NCBI GenBank assembly: GCA_017562135.1 | Contig: QEYB01001427.1 | Coordinates: 310,001 to 374,000, forward strand | Direction of reading: 5' to 3' | Length of the DNA stretch: 64,000 nt | Source of the DNA: Dipylidium caninum | Lineage: Eukaryota > Platyhelminthes > Cestoda > Cyclophyllidea > Dipylidiidae | Shown here: piece after piece, positions 1-11,361 of the stretch | Position numbering within the stretch: position 1 is the stretch's first letter | How the letters are laid out: each line of letters begins with the position of its first letter | Notes under the pieces: model-generated | Told to the model about the DNA's origin: nothing | Databases searched by the model: none | What the model saw: only the letters and a program-made list of their open reading frames with translations | Program-made: the position numbers and the translations under genes

Positions 1-1272
1 TCTGTCGTTGAAATTCATCTGGCAGTTTCGGTCACTCACAAGATCTCCAATACGCCGGTGAAGAGCCTGTTCAATTTCATCCCGTTGTGCCAAATTTCTG
101 GCATGAGAAGCCCTTTCAGAGTCTAGTTGGTCTGTAATCAGGCTGAGTTTAGATTCTGACGCAGTGAGGAGCTGCCTGCAAGTCATCAACTCCATATTCA
201 GAGTTTCGCACATGCATTTCAACTCCTTAACGGTCTCTTGACCTGTGATACGGCATCGAACTAAGTTCGGATCCACAAATTTGGCGATTTTATAGGGTCA
301 AATAATGGTTCCAAAGTATTTAAAGGGACGTTCTCCTTATCCTCTATACCGGAGTGGCGGGGACTGATTGCCTTCTCTGACGACGAATACAGCTTGGATT
401 TACATGAAAACGCATTCAATTCCGCTTGCAGCACAGCTATCTTGGATTCTGCATTAGCTAACTGTTGTTGGAGGAAAGATATTTCTCTACAGAAAAGAAA
501 GACGTACACTAGAGTGGGGAGGAATAACTTAACTCCTGTCAAGGTCAGGACAGGAGGTCAACTCACGCTTTCTTGGCATTTTCGAGTCTGTATGACTCGT
601 TCTCTACAATTTCGCATTTGTTTTCGGCTCGTCGCTGGGAAGATTTTAATCGATGGCATTCTTGGGCAAGCAAATCATACTTGGTTCTCCATTCTACGAG
701 TTTAAATTCGCCCAAGCACGGATAATATTAACTTACCAGTTTCTAACGACTCAAATTTTGACATCAATTGATCATGATCTGCTCGCAATTGATCGTTCTC
801 GTTTTTCATAGACGTTAACATTTTCCTAGAAGATGAAATGAAATACATGACTAACGATGCACTGCCTAGCAGACGAGCTTTCGCATTTAGTTGTTCTGTT
901 AGGTCAGAATTAGCGTTCTCGAGTTCGGCAATACGCTAGAAATCAAAACTAGACGATGTTACTCATGGCCTACCATAGCTGGGTCGTCTGTCAAGCCCTT
1001 CTGATAAATCTGGGAGTACTTGTGACATAAAAGACTCAATTTAAAATTCTCACGCCTCAACTTGGTGATTTCCTGAAACCCACCTCGTAAAAATCGAATC
1101 TTACCTCTGACTCGTCCGCATCAGTTCGAATGGCTTTGAGTGGCGAGCCGATTAGTTCAGCTGGTGTATCGTGAACCAAAAACGAAACACTAACATGGAG
1201 TTATTGCATGCTGCCTTACTTCTCGTCAAGATTTGAAGATGAGTGGAGATCAACGGGCTCCACGGACTGCAT
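1..1272 (-). CDS. Centrosomin/CDK5RAP2-like coiled-coil protein, 5' part
   Basis: Partial gene running off the left edge. Seven exons join in phase on the minus strand: 1220-1272, 1105-1189, 974-1072, 737-935, 567-693, 350-486 and 1-242. The start is the ATG at 1272, giving roughly the first 310 residues. Residues about 42-75 contain SPLK followed by EITKLRRENFKLSLL, which matches the CM1 motif (I..L+.ENF.L.L) of Drosophila centrosomin, CDK5RAP2 and myomegalin. In those proteins CM1 binds and activates the gamma-tubulin ring complex at centrosomes. The rest is almost entirely heptad-like coiled coil rich in E, K, L and Q, as expected for this family. Introns are tiny (30, 32, 38 and 43 bp among them). 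The donor of the sixth exon (350) and the acceptor at 242/243 are the least certain joins. Family membership rests on the CM1 match alone; another CM1 or generic coiled-coil protein is possible. Confidence 0.6.
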
Positions 1273-4269
1273 CACCCCGAGCGAGATAGTGACGGACCTG
1301 ATGAGTAACACGTAACTCCGATAGGTGGAAATATTAGCCAATGACATTCGAATATTCAAAGTGGACAAATTGTAACAAACAAAAAATTTATAGCTTGTGC
1401 TCTTTTACGGATCTATTCTATTAGCGGGGTATGAACGCCAAATTATGGAAATAGCCTTAATTATTAAGAGCCAATGGATGTTAAAACTTAGCTCTGCTAT
1501 CGAAAAAATGAAGGCGGTTCAACGGTAGGTTGGTCTATTACGTCAATCGTTGACTCCGAGCTCTAAACCTTTAAACGTTCTTGCTTTAGTAACTTAAAAT
1601 ATACTAGGTTTCAGAATCAATCTTTGCCTTTCTCGAGAAACATCAGCTTCATCACAGTTTAATACTCACTTTATTAAATTTTTTGGGCAGCAAGCGATAT
1701 CAATCGAAGGGAACCAAGCTATACTATGCACAAGTATTCGGAGGGTAGCTGTGACACAGAGTTAGACTTTAAGTCGGTCTTGCCTTTGAAGGGAAAGTAT
1801 AAATTAATGTTTTGTCCAAAATCGAAGCGATAAATAATTTCTGCGTCTTTAGGTAGTCCGAAGGCACTTGTCATACGTGCTGTGACTATGATACACCGAA
1901 ATTTCCTTTTATCCCTTTGTTTCATTGTCGACAGTAATTATATCGTGTCGTTGATGGCGCTGACCTCATGAATTTCGCTCTTGGTCCCCTTTGCTTTCGT
2001 ATCTTTAGTTAGGTCGTGGAAGATTGGAATACACTGACAAGCGGCCGGAGCGATTTAACTTGCCCATTTTATGTTTTTACTCATGACCTTGGCTGTTCGC
2101 TACTTTCAGCATGTGATTATGTCCCTTTGACGAATCCCAAATTTTGTTTTCTCCCCAATTTGTTATTTTTCCCTGTGTTCCTTCACCTACTTTCTGCACG
2201 ATTATAGAATGCTTTTTTGGACTAATTACTTATCAAGCATCGTTAACTTCAATCGTATTTAAGCCATCGCATCCGAATGTGCGCATCCAGAACAATGGAT
2301 GGAATTCCGATTCTATTTATTTGATTATAGAGTATTTGTAATAAGAGCTTCAGTCACGAAGTCTAGCAGATCGAAATCTGGTTACTTTGTTGGCGCAGGT
2401 TGGTTTTTTCCAGTAGGCGGTGTCGTCGTAGAAGATGTCGAAGTGGTCTCCTGGCTATTCGCTGGTTGTTGTGTTCCATTTGACGCTTGAGTCGGAACGA
2501 CACGGCGATAATTGCGGAAACAGGTAATATCCTCCACTTTGATTACCTGTGTTTATGGTAAAACCAGTAGTCTCGTTAGAAATTTACTTGAAGTCTAAAA
2601 ATTCCTCTTCGTCTTCAATCGTCGTAGACTAAGCAGTAGGTATTTATTTCCTATGACAGCGTTTCAAGTCTTTCGCATGATTTGCGGGCGATACATTAAA
2701 TACAAAGGCTTGCACACATATCTCTTACCATAACCATATCGCGAGGGGATTCTAGAAATGATTGCGTAAGTAAGACCGCTTGGAATGTGTCATAAAATTT
2801 AGATTACATGCTCCTTCGCCTCCACAGGCTACCGCTGTGGTTGTTTACTAAAAATGACAACCCTCTCTAGAAGAAGCGAGATGGAAACCTCCTAATGAAT
2901 CAGCGGTTTTTGGCTGCATTCACTCTACTCTATCGCCTTGGATCACGATGACAAAACGCAAATGTTTAGATGATTAGAATACTAGATCGACGCTTTTTAA
3001 CTACATAAATATATATATAGTCTTTAATATTAAGGTTTATGCTCGTAACAATTTGTCGTTTAAGCCAAAAGGTAACGGAAGAGTGCAGAATTTGACGGTT
3101 AATTGAATTAAATATTGCTTGAAGTGCCTATGTGTCGAGAATTCTCAGTGTGGTCAGCGATGTGTACAGCTGCTAGTTTCAACTGCGCCAGAAGCTTCCA
3201 ATTTTGGATGTTGGCGCTCTAAAAGTGATTTCTTTATCATGCGCAAAAAGAAAGCCACAGTAGAAAAAGTTACTGCAAAAGCTTGCTCCATTCTATAGAT
3301 GATGCGTCACAGCTTTAGGCAGATGGGATAATTATTGTGTCGAATAAATTTATTATATTAAAAATTATTTCAGGCTTTTAGCGGCATCCGAATCCTCACA
3401 TTTATTATATTATTAAATGTCCGTATGTCTTGTTCAATCGCGCTCCGCGGTATCTTTCCTTGGCTACAGTTTTTCATGTCTTTAACGAATAGAGGCTTAT
3501 TTTGCATTCCGATGCTTACATTAGTCACATGTCAGATCTTCAAACTCAACCATATACTGAAAATAACTTGTCGCCGTTCCAGCGTAATCGACAGTAGTGC
3601 CGGCGAATTAATGCGCCAATTTGTGTGAATCGCGTTGTAATCGTGAGAACAACGGTTAGAAAATCAACTTTTGATAATCGCAGATCCTATCTTCTCTCGT
3701 ACCTAAGGTAGCCTTTTAAGAATGTCAGACGATTCCAAATTAAGAGATATCTGTGCAAATTTGGTGTGCTTGTGTGCAGTGTGGTGCAAACGTTTTTGTG
3801 AAGTCGTCATGGATGCCAGGACTTGACAATTCCAACGAAATACTCCGACCTCATTGCCAGTTCACACGTCACCAAATGCAGTGTCTAGTGATTGGCACAT
3901 TAGTAGACGCTTCGATGTCCTTACTAGCTAACGTTGGTCTATTTCCCGCTATTCGATTCCCAATGATAGGCGAAATACCGCACAATAAAGGACTGACTGA
4001 CTGACTGTGCTATCGCCACGGTAACCCCCCCTTTACTTACCACTCTGTCGCGACCAGTAAAATCCCCGTCGGAGCGATTACTTAATGTCATGGTACCGAA
4101 GCCATTAATGGGAGTGGAGCAATATGAGCTGGAACTGAGAACAAAGGGGTGGATAATTGTGTAAAAAGGGGGATTTATGTAGTCGGATGCTTAGCCAGCC
4201 AACGAAACTTTTCATTATTGCCATTTCAAAGCATGATGACGCTAAATCCCAGTGGTGTCAAGCTTCGGC
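1273..4269. other. Intergenic, AT-rich, no gene seen
   Basis: About 3 kb between the 5' end of the coiled-coil gene and the 3' end of the FABP gene. Open frames here are short, lack splice-flanked coding texture and resemble no family I recognise. It holds AT-rich stretches near 3000-3060 and 3340-3420. At 3989-4006 an AATAAA-like run is followed by a GACT tandem, discussed under findings. The promoter of the leftward coiled-coil gene must lie just right of 1272, but I see no clear TATA box. Confidence 0.5.
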
Positions 4270-4742
4270 CTACCAGACGCCTCCTCTGCCAGATGCTGGA
4301 GGGCGAGGAGTGTATCTTGTGGCGCAGAAGTGGATCTCCGTCAAACGAACCGCAAAATTAAGAGAAATGAACTCACTGTTTTCAACAAATCTCCATCTAC
4401 TGTATACGTGACATAAGTTGTCTTTGTTCCGTTCTGCTCCTGCTTCAACGTCGGTCCGTCGAGGATGAACACAGTGCGCACGGTACGTCCATCCATTGTG
4501 TTCTCATCAAATGCGTAGCCGATGCGAAAAATACACGAGGACGTTTTAAGCGTCGATGTTGTCTTGAGGGAGAACATTTCAACCCCCTCGGCGCCATTAG
4601 GTCCTTTCTCCCGAGCGAAGGTGATAATAGGTTTGGAGGCATTTTGCGCTTTGCGAGTGATGAAGCCGGCACCGAGACGCGTGAGCAGTTCACTGAGACC
4701 CTCGTTGGATTCGAGTTTCCAGGACCCGAGAAACGGCTCCAT
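4270..4742 (-). CDS. Fatty-acid-binding protein (iLBP/FABP family)
   Basis: Small cytosolic lipid carrier of the ten-strand beta-barrel FABP family; in tapeworms, which cannot make fatty acids de novo, such proteins carry host lipids. The start at 4742 gives MEPFLGSWKLESNEG, the hallmark FABP N-terminus (F.G.W.L..). Later FITRKAQNASKP and SLKTTSTLKTS match the barrel strands around the portal and the FKxxxxFKxG-type region. Two exons, 4377-4742 (122 codons) and 4270-4335 (21 residues), are separated by a 41 bp GT-AG intron at the position of the last intron of animal FABP genes. The product is 143 residues against the usual 132-135. The C-terminal exon reads IHFCATRYTPRP..., which keeps the C..RxY pattern but lacks about five residues before it and has a long proline/glycine-rich tail, so the final exon is less certain. 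An in-frame upstream ATG (4784) exists, but the family start at 4742 fits better. Confidence 0.82.
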
Positions 4743-6300
4743 GTCGCTCTTCTTCTTCTCCGCTACGGTCCTCCTCATTTTGGTGTGCTGTTCTGAGTGG
4801 CTTCGGCAGCCTTTTACATGTTTCTCTGTTGCGCTGTCATTGGTGCAGTGATGAGTGTATTGAATTACTATGAAAGTGAGAAATGATTTGTTAGGCAAAG
4901 GGACTACTTTATTCGAGATGTGCGTATGTGTGTGTATGTGCGTTTGCCTTTGGCTTCTCGTTTCACATTTTAGTGAAGCAACGCCCCAAGGTAGGATGCG
5001 ACGATTTGTTGTACTTGTTGATGTTGTATGCGTGTGATATGACTAAGTTGGTATGAAGATTGTGGGAGTTGAATAGTGAGAGAGGCATAGCGATGACTCG
5101 GATTTGGTGCGGTAGAAGCTGGATAGGAGGTTGAATGTGGCGACTTGTTCAGGTAGTCGCTCTCGAACCTGACACAGCACATTTGACTGATGGGGAGAGT
5201 TGGTATCATGTCAACCCGAGGGTGGTATCAGCGGGACTCTTCAGAAAAAGTTGAGTTGGCATGTCCTCAGCCAGACGAGATGTTGACAGATTTCTTAATG
5301 TTGAGGTCATACTTATCGCTACCAAATTGGGACAAAATACTGTCCCTTTGAAATATGTAGGCCTCGTCTTCCCTTCCATTCTCTCTGGTCTTTGATGATA
5401 ACAGAGACAGCGACGAAGCTTATCGTTTTCGGCTTTATTTGAAAACTATTTGTAGGCGCGTGAGTAAAAGATGAGACCTTTACGCTTTGTTTTGCGCTGA
5501 AACAGAGGCTGGTAAACAAAACTCTGTCGATATTGGCCTGATCATCGACAATCACCAGGACGTCGGATCGTACCCGTGATATAGGAGAGGAAAGATGGTT
5601 TGAGAGCCCGCAAGTCAAAACAAATAGAGACGACATGTAAAAAAATTGCACTCAAAACGACTATTCTTAAATGTTTGATTAAAAAAAATAATAAATATAC
5701 GTTGCGATATCAGCGTATTTTAGTTAAAATCCCTTCTCGCCTCCGGGATTACCTTGTATGGATGGTGGATAAAACGTAAGAGCTAAATCAAATTAATGTA
5801 CGTTTTGATATATTATAGTGGTGCAGCAAGCACAAAGTGAGCAAGGAGGTGCCCAGGTATGGGAGACGGCATTACGTCTCGATTTCAGATCAAGCCCTAA
5901 CAAAGATAAGCGAGAAAGCAAAATTTCCCCGAAAGTGTTCTAGTAAAGAGGACTATGCCAGAGTATATTTACCATGTGTATGACAATTTTCTAGAAGGAT
6001 ATAGTTTGCAACATGTACACCACCACCATGTACATAAAAGTTTTAGTAGATATCTCAGGTATTCCGTTTATTCTGACTGCTAATTTATCGACCATTCCCA
6101 GGATGTCTTTTATCTTTTTATATGTTCCTGCCGTAGTTATCTTCACTTTAATAAGCGCAGTTTAATAAATGTTGAACTATTAATCTGACTTTTAAGATCT
6201 TTGAGCCGTGCTTACTATAACACACACGCTTACACTTTGTGAACTAGTGTTTGTTTAAAATTATAGGAAACTTTTAACTATAACCTTGTCAAACATTGGG
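4743..6300. other. Intergenic between divergent FABP and MDH genes
   Basis: A head-to-head interval of about 1.6 kb that should contain both promoters. It includes a TG/GT-rich patch (4921-4960) and AT-rich sequence (5660-5830, 6110-6260). A 110-codon minus ORF at 5319-5651 shows no family resemblance and was not accepted as a gene. Confidence 0.45.
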
Positions 6301-6301
6301 G

Positions 6302-6308
6302 TATATAA
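6302..6308 (+). promoter_or_regulatory. Candidate TATA box of MDH gene
   Basis: TATATAA lies 54 bases upstream of the MDH start codon, a distance that leaves room for a short 5' leader of about 25 bases if transcription starts 25-30 bases downstream of the box. It is recognised by motif and spacing only. Confidence 0.45.
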
Positions 6309-6361
6309 TCTGTTCGTTAGGCCAGATCCCCCGCCATCCTTGAAGTTTCCTGCTCTTCGTC

Positions 6362-7475
6362 ATGGTGAGTCTAGTTGTTTTTCCTGATCTCCGTTTATTT
6401 TTCAGCCTGAAGCCTTTAAGGTCCTCATAACCGGCGCCGCCGGCCAAATCGCTTACAACCTTTCCAACATGGTGGCCAACGGCAACCTATTCGGCAAAGA
6501 CCAAAAAATCATCCTCCACCTTCTCGATATCCCAGAAGCAAAAACTGTTCTTGATGGCGTTGTTATGGAATTGAATGATTGTGCCTTCAGTGTTTTGGAG
6601 AAAATTGTCCCTACTCACTGTCTCAAAGAGGCTTTCACTGACATTGACGTTGCTTTGATGGTCGGTGCTATGCCACGCAAGCAGGGCATGGAGCGCAAGG
6701 ATCTTCTCTCTGCCAATGTGAAGATCTTCAAGGATCAGGGCGAGGCTCTCGATAAGTACGCTAAGAAGACTGTTAAGGTTTTAGTTGTTGGCAACCCCGC
6801 CAACACTAATTGTCTAATCATGAGCAAGTACGCTCCCTCAATTCCGAAAGAGAATTTTTCCGCTCTTACCCGTTTGGATCATAACCGTACTATCTTCCAG
6901 GTGATAAAACCTTTTATCTTGCATACCCTCTCCAGTTCTTTTTCCTTGCTTTGACTCCTCACCTTATTTCACAGGTTGCCGCCAAAGTTGGGGTTAACAA
7001 CGACTGCGTAAAAAACGTTATTGTCTTTGGCAATCACAGCAACACGCAGGTCCCCGATCTCTCCCACGCCATTGTCACTAAGGGCGGGAAAGAACACTCT
7101 GCTAAGCAGTTGATTAACGACGAGAAATGGGTCCAAGAGGTTTTCACGCCTTGCATTCAGAAACGTGGTGCCGCTGTCATTGCTGCTCGAAAACTCAGCA
7201 GTGCCGCTTCCGCCGCCAAGGCCATCGTTGATCAAATGCACGACTGGTGGTTTGGCACTAAGCCGGGTGAATGGGTCTCCATGTCTGTCTATACCACTGA
7301 TGAACACTATGGCGCCCCCAAAGATCTTTTCTTCAGCTTCCCGGTTACTGTCAAGGATGGTCATTACAAGATCGTGGAGGGGTTGACCCTGGATGAGTTT
7401 ACCAAGAGCCTGATCAAGGTAACGGTGAATGAACTGGTCGAGGAACGGGAGGCTGCTCTCGCTTTCTTCAAGTAA
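6362..7475 (+). CDS. MDH1: Malate dehydrogenase, cytosolic (EC 1.1.1.37)
   Basis: NAD-dependent interconversion of malate and oxaloacetate in the cytosol, feeding the malate dismutation of parasitic worms and the malate shuttle. Three exons: 6362-6364 (only the ATG), 6406-6900 and 6975-7475, with 41 and 74 bp introns; 332 residues against 334 in vertebrates. The Rossmann loop [11 protein letters not shown] is near residue 10. LLDIPEAK supplies the cofactor-specifying Asp. The mobile substrate loop has [13 protein letters not shown] near 90-100, NPANTN is the nicotinamide-site motif, TRLDHNR carries the catalytic Asp159, and GNHSNTQ carries the catalytic His187. The cytosolic rather than mitochondrial type is shown by the absence of a leader and by the motifs [15 protein letters not shown] and SSAASAAKA. 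The second acceptor (GTTGCCGCC) restores the family sequence QVAAKVGV. All key residues are intact. Confidence 0.97.
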
Positions 7476-7523
7476 AAATCAATGCCGTGTAATTGTCGAT
7501 CTTAATCATCGGTTTGTTAGTCT

Positions 7524-7529
7524 AATAAA
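7524..7529 (+). terminator. Polyadenylation signal AATAAA of MDH
   Basis: A canonical AATAAA lies 49 bases after the MDH stop codon, followed by a T-rich stretch. This is the expected arrangement for cleavage shortly downstream. Confidence 0.6.
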
Positions 7530-10500
7530 TTTCTCTTGTAACCGTATAAGTCAAGTTCAAAACTACTTGGGCGGATGAGTGTGACGGTTGGCGGCGGTGT
7601 CCTCGACCGGTCGGGCGTCCCTTTCCCCACCCACACTGAAGCGGTGACTCACCTAGGCATGGTTGTGTCTGTTGGTGCCCACTGTCTGACCCAGTAAAGT
7701 CTGTCCAGGCGTAACATACTTGGGCAGCGAACTGCACCTTTTGCTAATGATTTAGTGTGTAGCCGTATCTAACCTCTTATAAACCTACTGAGGTCAGAAT
7801 GGCCTTGAGGTAGAGACCGGCCTCCCGGATTTACTGCACTTCCTTCCGATATCACTTCGTTTCTTACGCTGGACATTCTAGATTGAAAGGTTGGAACGAC
7901 TGGGCGTGAGGCCTGTCTGTACCTGGCTCCTCGCAGGCCGCATGTAAACACGCGCTATATGCTTACGTGACCTTGACATTTCTACACCTGGCTCGCCTGA
8001 ATTATAAGCTCTGAGGTTTGTGCCGATCGCTACAACCCTGACGACCCGAAAGGTAGATTCATGTTCAAACGACACACATGCATCAGGGTGACAAAAATCG
8101 GTGTAATACTAAACAATAGTGGTAATCGAGTGAAAGGATTCTTTCTGCCCGTGTTGCATAAATTCACTCGCATACCCTTGGCGAGTCAAGGAAGTCAAGG
8201 TGCTGACGCTCCCCCCCCCCGTGATATCGCGTAGACTGGACCAGCCATTGGAAAGACACTCCCAGATTACGCTGATCGCCGTCTTTCCAGCTGCTGTTCC
8301 GCCCACGTAGGCCAACAGGCAATTCGAGGACTCGAGTGGCGACGCTAAGGCACGTCGTCTATCCGTTTTCTCGTCTGTTTATTAGTGCAAGAAGAAGAGG
8401 TTTCTAGGCGGAGTCGGCAACACTCTTTTGAAAAAGCCAAGTATGTCAAGCACACAGAAAATGACACCATTTCAGTCAACTGCGAGGATAGCGTATGCAC
8501 TCATCTAGCAAAAGAGCCTTGGCAACCGACTTGAAGCGGAAACGGACTGGTGGGGAGGAGGTTCTTCTCATTCACCTCCGTTTAGTCGTGAGGACCCAAC
8601 CGGGGGAGGGGGATCAGCGCATCTACCTGCCATCCTCCACACCTGGCACCGACCCTGTCCCCCCTTCAACGTCGGTTGGGCGTAAGAGTGCACCCGTTAG
8701 CTTCTCTCCCTCATACATTTATCGATTTTATGGATTATTGGGCAATCGCCTGAACGGTGGTCAGGGTGGAGCGGAAAGAAGGCACACGCCGATGCCCCGT
8801 GGGCGCACAATGCTTGGGTGGAGGGTGACTTAACTTAGCCCCACCCCAGAAGGTGCCTCTTATAACGAGCGTCAGTGAGAGACACCTGGCGGTCGGACGA
8901 TTCTGGGTGTCAGAGGTGGAGATTGCAAAACAAAACCGATGAACCGAGGGCCATCGTCGATCCAATTCGGTGTTGTCCTGTCCAGCACCCGGTGGCGACG
9001 TTGGCAATAACTGCCGCGTGGAGGCGCGCAAACACAAAGGCAAATCGATTGACTGGCGAACTCGTGTGTACGTTCGCGTGCGTGAGTGGCTGCGCGGACT
9101 AACGTGCGCGCCCGGCTGACCAATCAGAACGCCGCATGCGATGCCACAGTCACGTCGACATGGGAGTAACTTAACCGCCGGTTGAATGTCTTTTGATCAT
9201 CATTTCCGTGGCCATTCTTGTGGATTTTTTCCTGTGGGCACCCACATGAGCTGTGTCAACACCTTTCATCTGGGGGGAGGGCCATTTTGATACCACCTGC
9301 CCTAATTTTTGCGGTTTGGCTTTCCCCCTCCCCCCACCGCACCCCCGTCTTCCCGGTCGAAATATTTCAATGTTTGAGTAGCAGGAGGTGAGCACCAAAC
9401 CCCACCTACCTAATGAGACACACTAAATGCGTGTTTTGTCTCGAGCCTAAAGTTTAATAGGTAAAGTAACCCTGTTGCCTGTTATGGCCTGTCCGTTGGC
9501 CGGTCACATCGGCGGGTTTAGAGGGTAAATGGGTTTGTATATGGACAAACACCACGGACGAACGGATCTGCCCACGAATGTGATAGCGTCTCCAATACCG
9601 ACCCGCAGCTAAAATTGTCCAGCTTTGAGGGGCCATCACCTCTGCGTGCGTGTATCGCGCTTCTTCCAACTAATCTGCGGCAGACTGTGTGTCCGCCAGA
9701 CCGGGAGCCCAGGTGGGTGGAGGCATGTCACGTGGCGATCGTCAGAACAAGTTGTCTCAGAGCTGTCGCAGTTCTCAGCCCCAACTGCCCATCTTAGTGC
9801 CGAAAGAGGTGGCTGGAGGGGAGAGACACGGCTCGAGGCAGGGAGGTTAGTGAGCCTATTTAAGAAAACACAGAAGAGCCACCGCTTCGGTATCACACAT
9901 GGACGAGGGCACGTGTGCGCTCTTCCACTCGGCGGCGGTGATGGCTGAATGTTGGTTCAGACAAAAAGCAAGGAAGGGGCGGAATCACAAAACGCTCCAA
10001 TCGGAGGCGTTCGTTCAGTGCTTTTTATGTAGAATAGATGCAACATCCGGCAACCCTTCAAAGCCTGCGAGATGTAGAATTTTTTTAGTAGCGGTAAGCT
10101 GGAGGCCCTCTTCCGCGGTGCCGCGGCAAGGCGAGGAACTGGCTGCGTGAGCGCAGCGCAACCAGGGACCCGAGGGGAGGCTTCACAACCTGTGCTGAAT
10201 AGTGCTCGACCTGGAGGGGGCCTCTCCTCAAGGTCAAATGACAGGCACATGCCTTTGTTGACTTTATCGCGACAAGCAAACTCCGTTAATGCAAATGGTA
10301 ACGTCAAGGAGATTTGAGTGGACAAGAATTTAATTTTAACGCGTTTCGGAGTGATCTGAGAGGCACCAAGAGTCATAAATGCATTTTGTAGAACTAGACA
10401 CGTACACAAGTACGCACGCAGAGGCAGACACACACACACACAGCGCGATTAACAACAGATGCGCTGTTTACAGATTTACAACTCCACCTCACCCCACACC

Positions 10501-11361
10501 GCACCGCACCGCACACACCCCAATTAAACTCTTCAAAGGTGGCGCCTCTCTTCTCGTTGGTGCTTCACACAACCACACCTGAAACGATGCCTCTAATCAG
10601 CCACACTCTCGACGGGATGCTGTTTGCGTCGGCTGATCCAAGTCGGCACGACGAGATAACACATACTAAAAGACAATGCCTGTGAAGAAGGCGAATGAGC
10701 CGGGGGGGAGGAGGAGGTCCTCCAAAACATTGGAAAGTGGACCCCATCTCCACGTCGCAACGCCTGGAACTGCCTCACGTCTCCCAGTCCAAACTCACAC
10801 CTTGAGGGCGTTTCAGTCCGAGTCACCGCCAGGCGCCGAGACCGCTTTTTACACCGTCAGGCCAAGCCAACGAGCGAGGAAGGTGAAAATTGAGGCCCGA
10901 GGGGCTGGTGAGCCTGCCTCTTCCTCTCCTTCTTCCCCTTAAGGCAACCCGGAACGGCGTGTGGAAAACGAGGGGACCAAGCATGTCTACCAACCTCGTC
11001 TGTCGGCCATTAAAACAATCGGACAAAAAAGTGAAGAAATAGGGTCACAAGAGCAAACTCTCGCCACTCTAACCTTCAAATTCTAGTAAAACTCCAAAGT
11101 CCATTTCAGTCAACCTTAACTCATTGGCTGCGGTGTTTCGGAACGCACGAAGTCTTGTCGCCGAGCCGACTCCACAACTGCACTTTAAAGGACGGTAAAA
11201 CGTTGATTCCCCACTCGTTTAGGGCAAGACAACGTACGGACGAGATGTGGGTAGAGAACATGCTTTCTTCCTCAGGTCGCGTCCCCGACCGCGGGGACAA
11301 AGTCGGAGGGTGGAGGGGAATGTAGAGGGAGGTGAACACACTGAGGAGATGTAGAACAAAG
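7530..11361. other. Intergenic, GC-richer, no gene recognised
   Basis: Nearly 4 kb between the convergent MDH and importin-9-like genes. It contains a run of ten C near 8211-8220, G/C-rich stretches (8620-8830, 9240-9360), an AC microsatellite (10427-10441) and a CACCG tandem near 10490-10515. Many open frames occur on both strands because the DNA is GC-rich, but none shows family resemblance or splice-supported coding texture. From about 10 kb the plus strand becomes purine-rich, like the introns of the neighbouring minus-strand gene, so the 3' UTR of that gene may reach into this region. Confidence 0.4.
10427..10441. repeat. (AC)n microsatellite
   Basis: About seven perfect AC units, followed 50 bases later by short CACCG/CACCGC tandem units (10490-10515). 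Confidence 0.8.

Noticed and set aside
2016..2490. Three overlapping short plus-strand ORFs
   Set aside because: Low-complexity hydrophobic or aromatic translations with no domain signal or splice context.
6969..7364. 131-codon ORF antisense to MDH exon 3
   Set aside because: Shadow of the highly conserved MDH coding strand.
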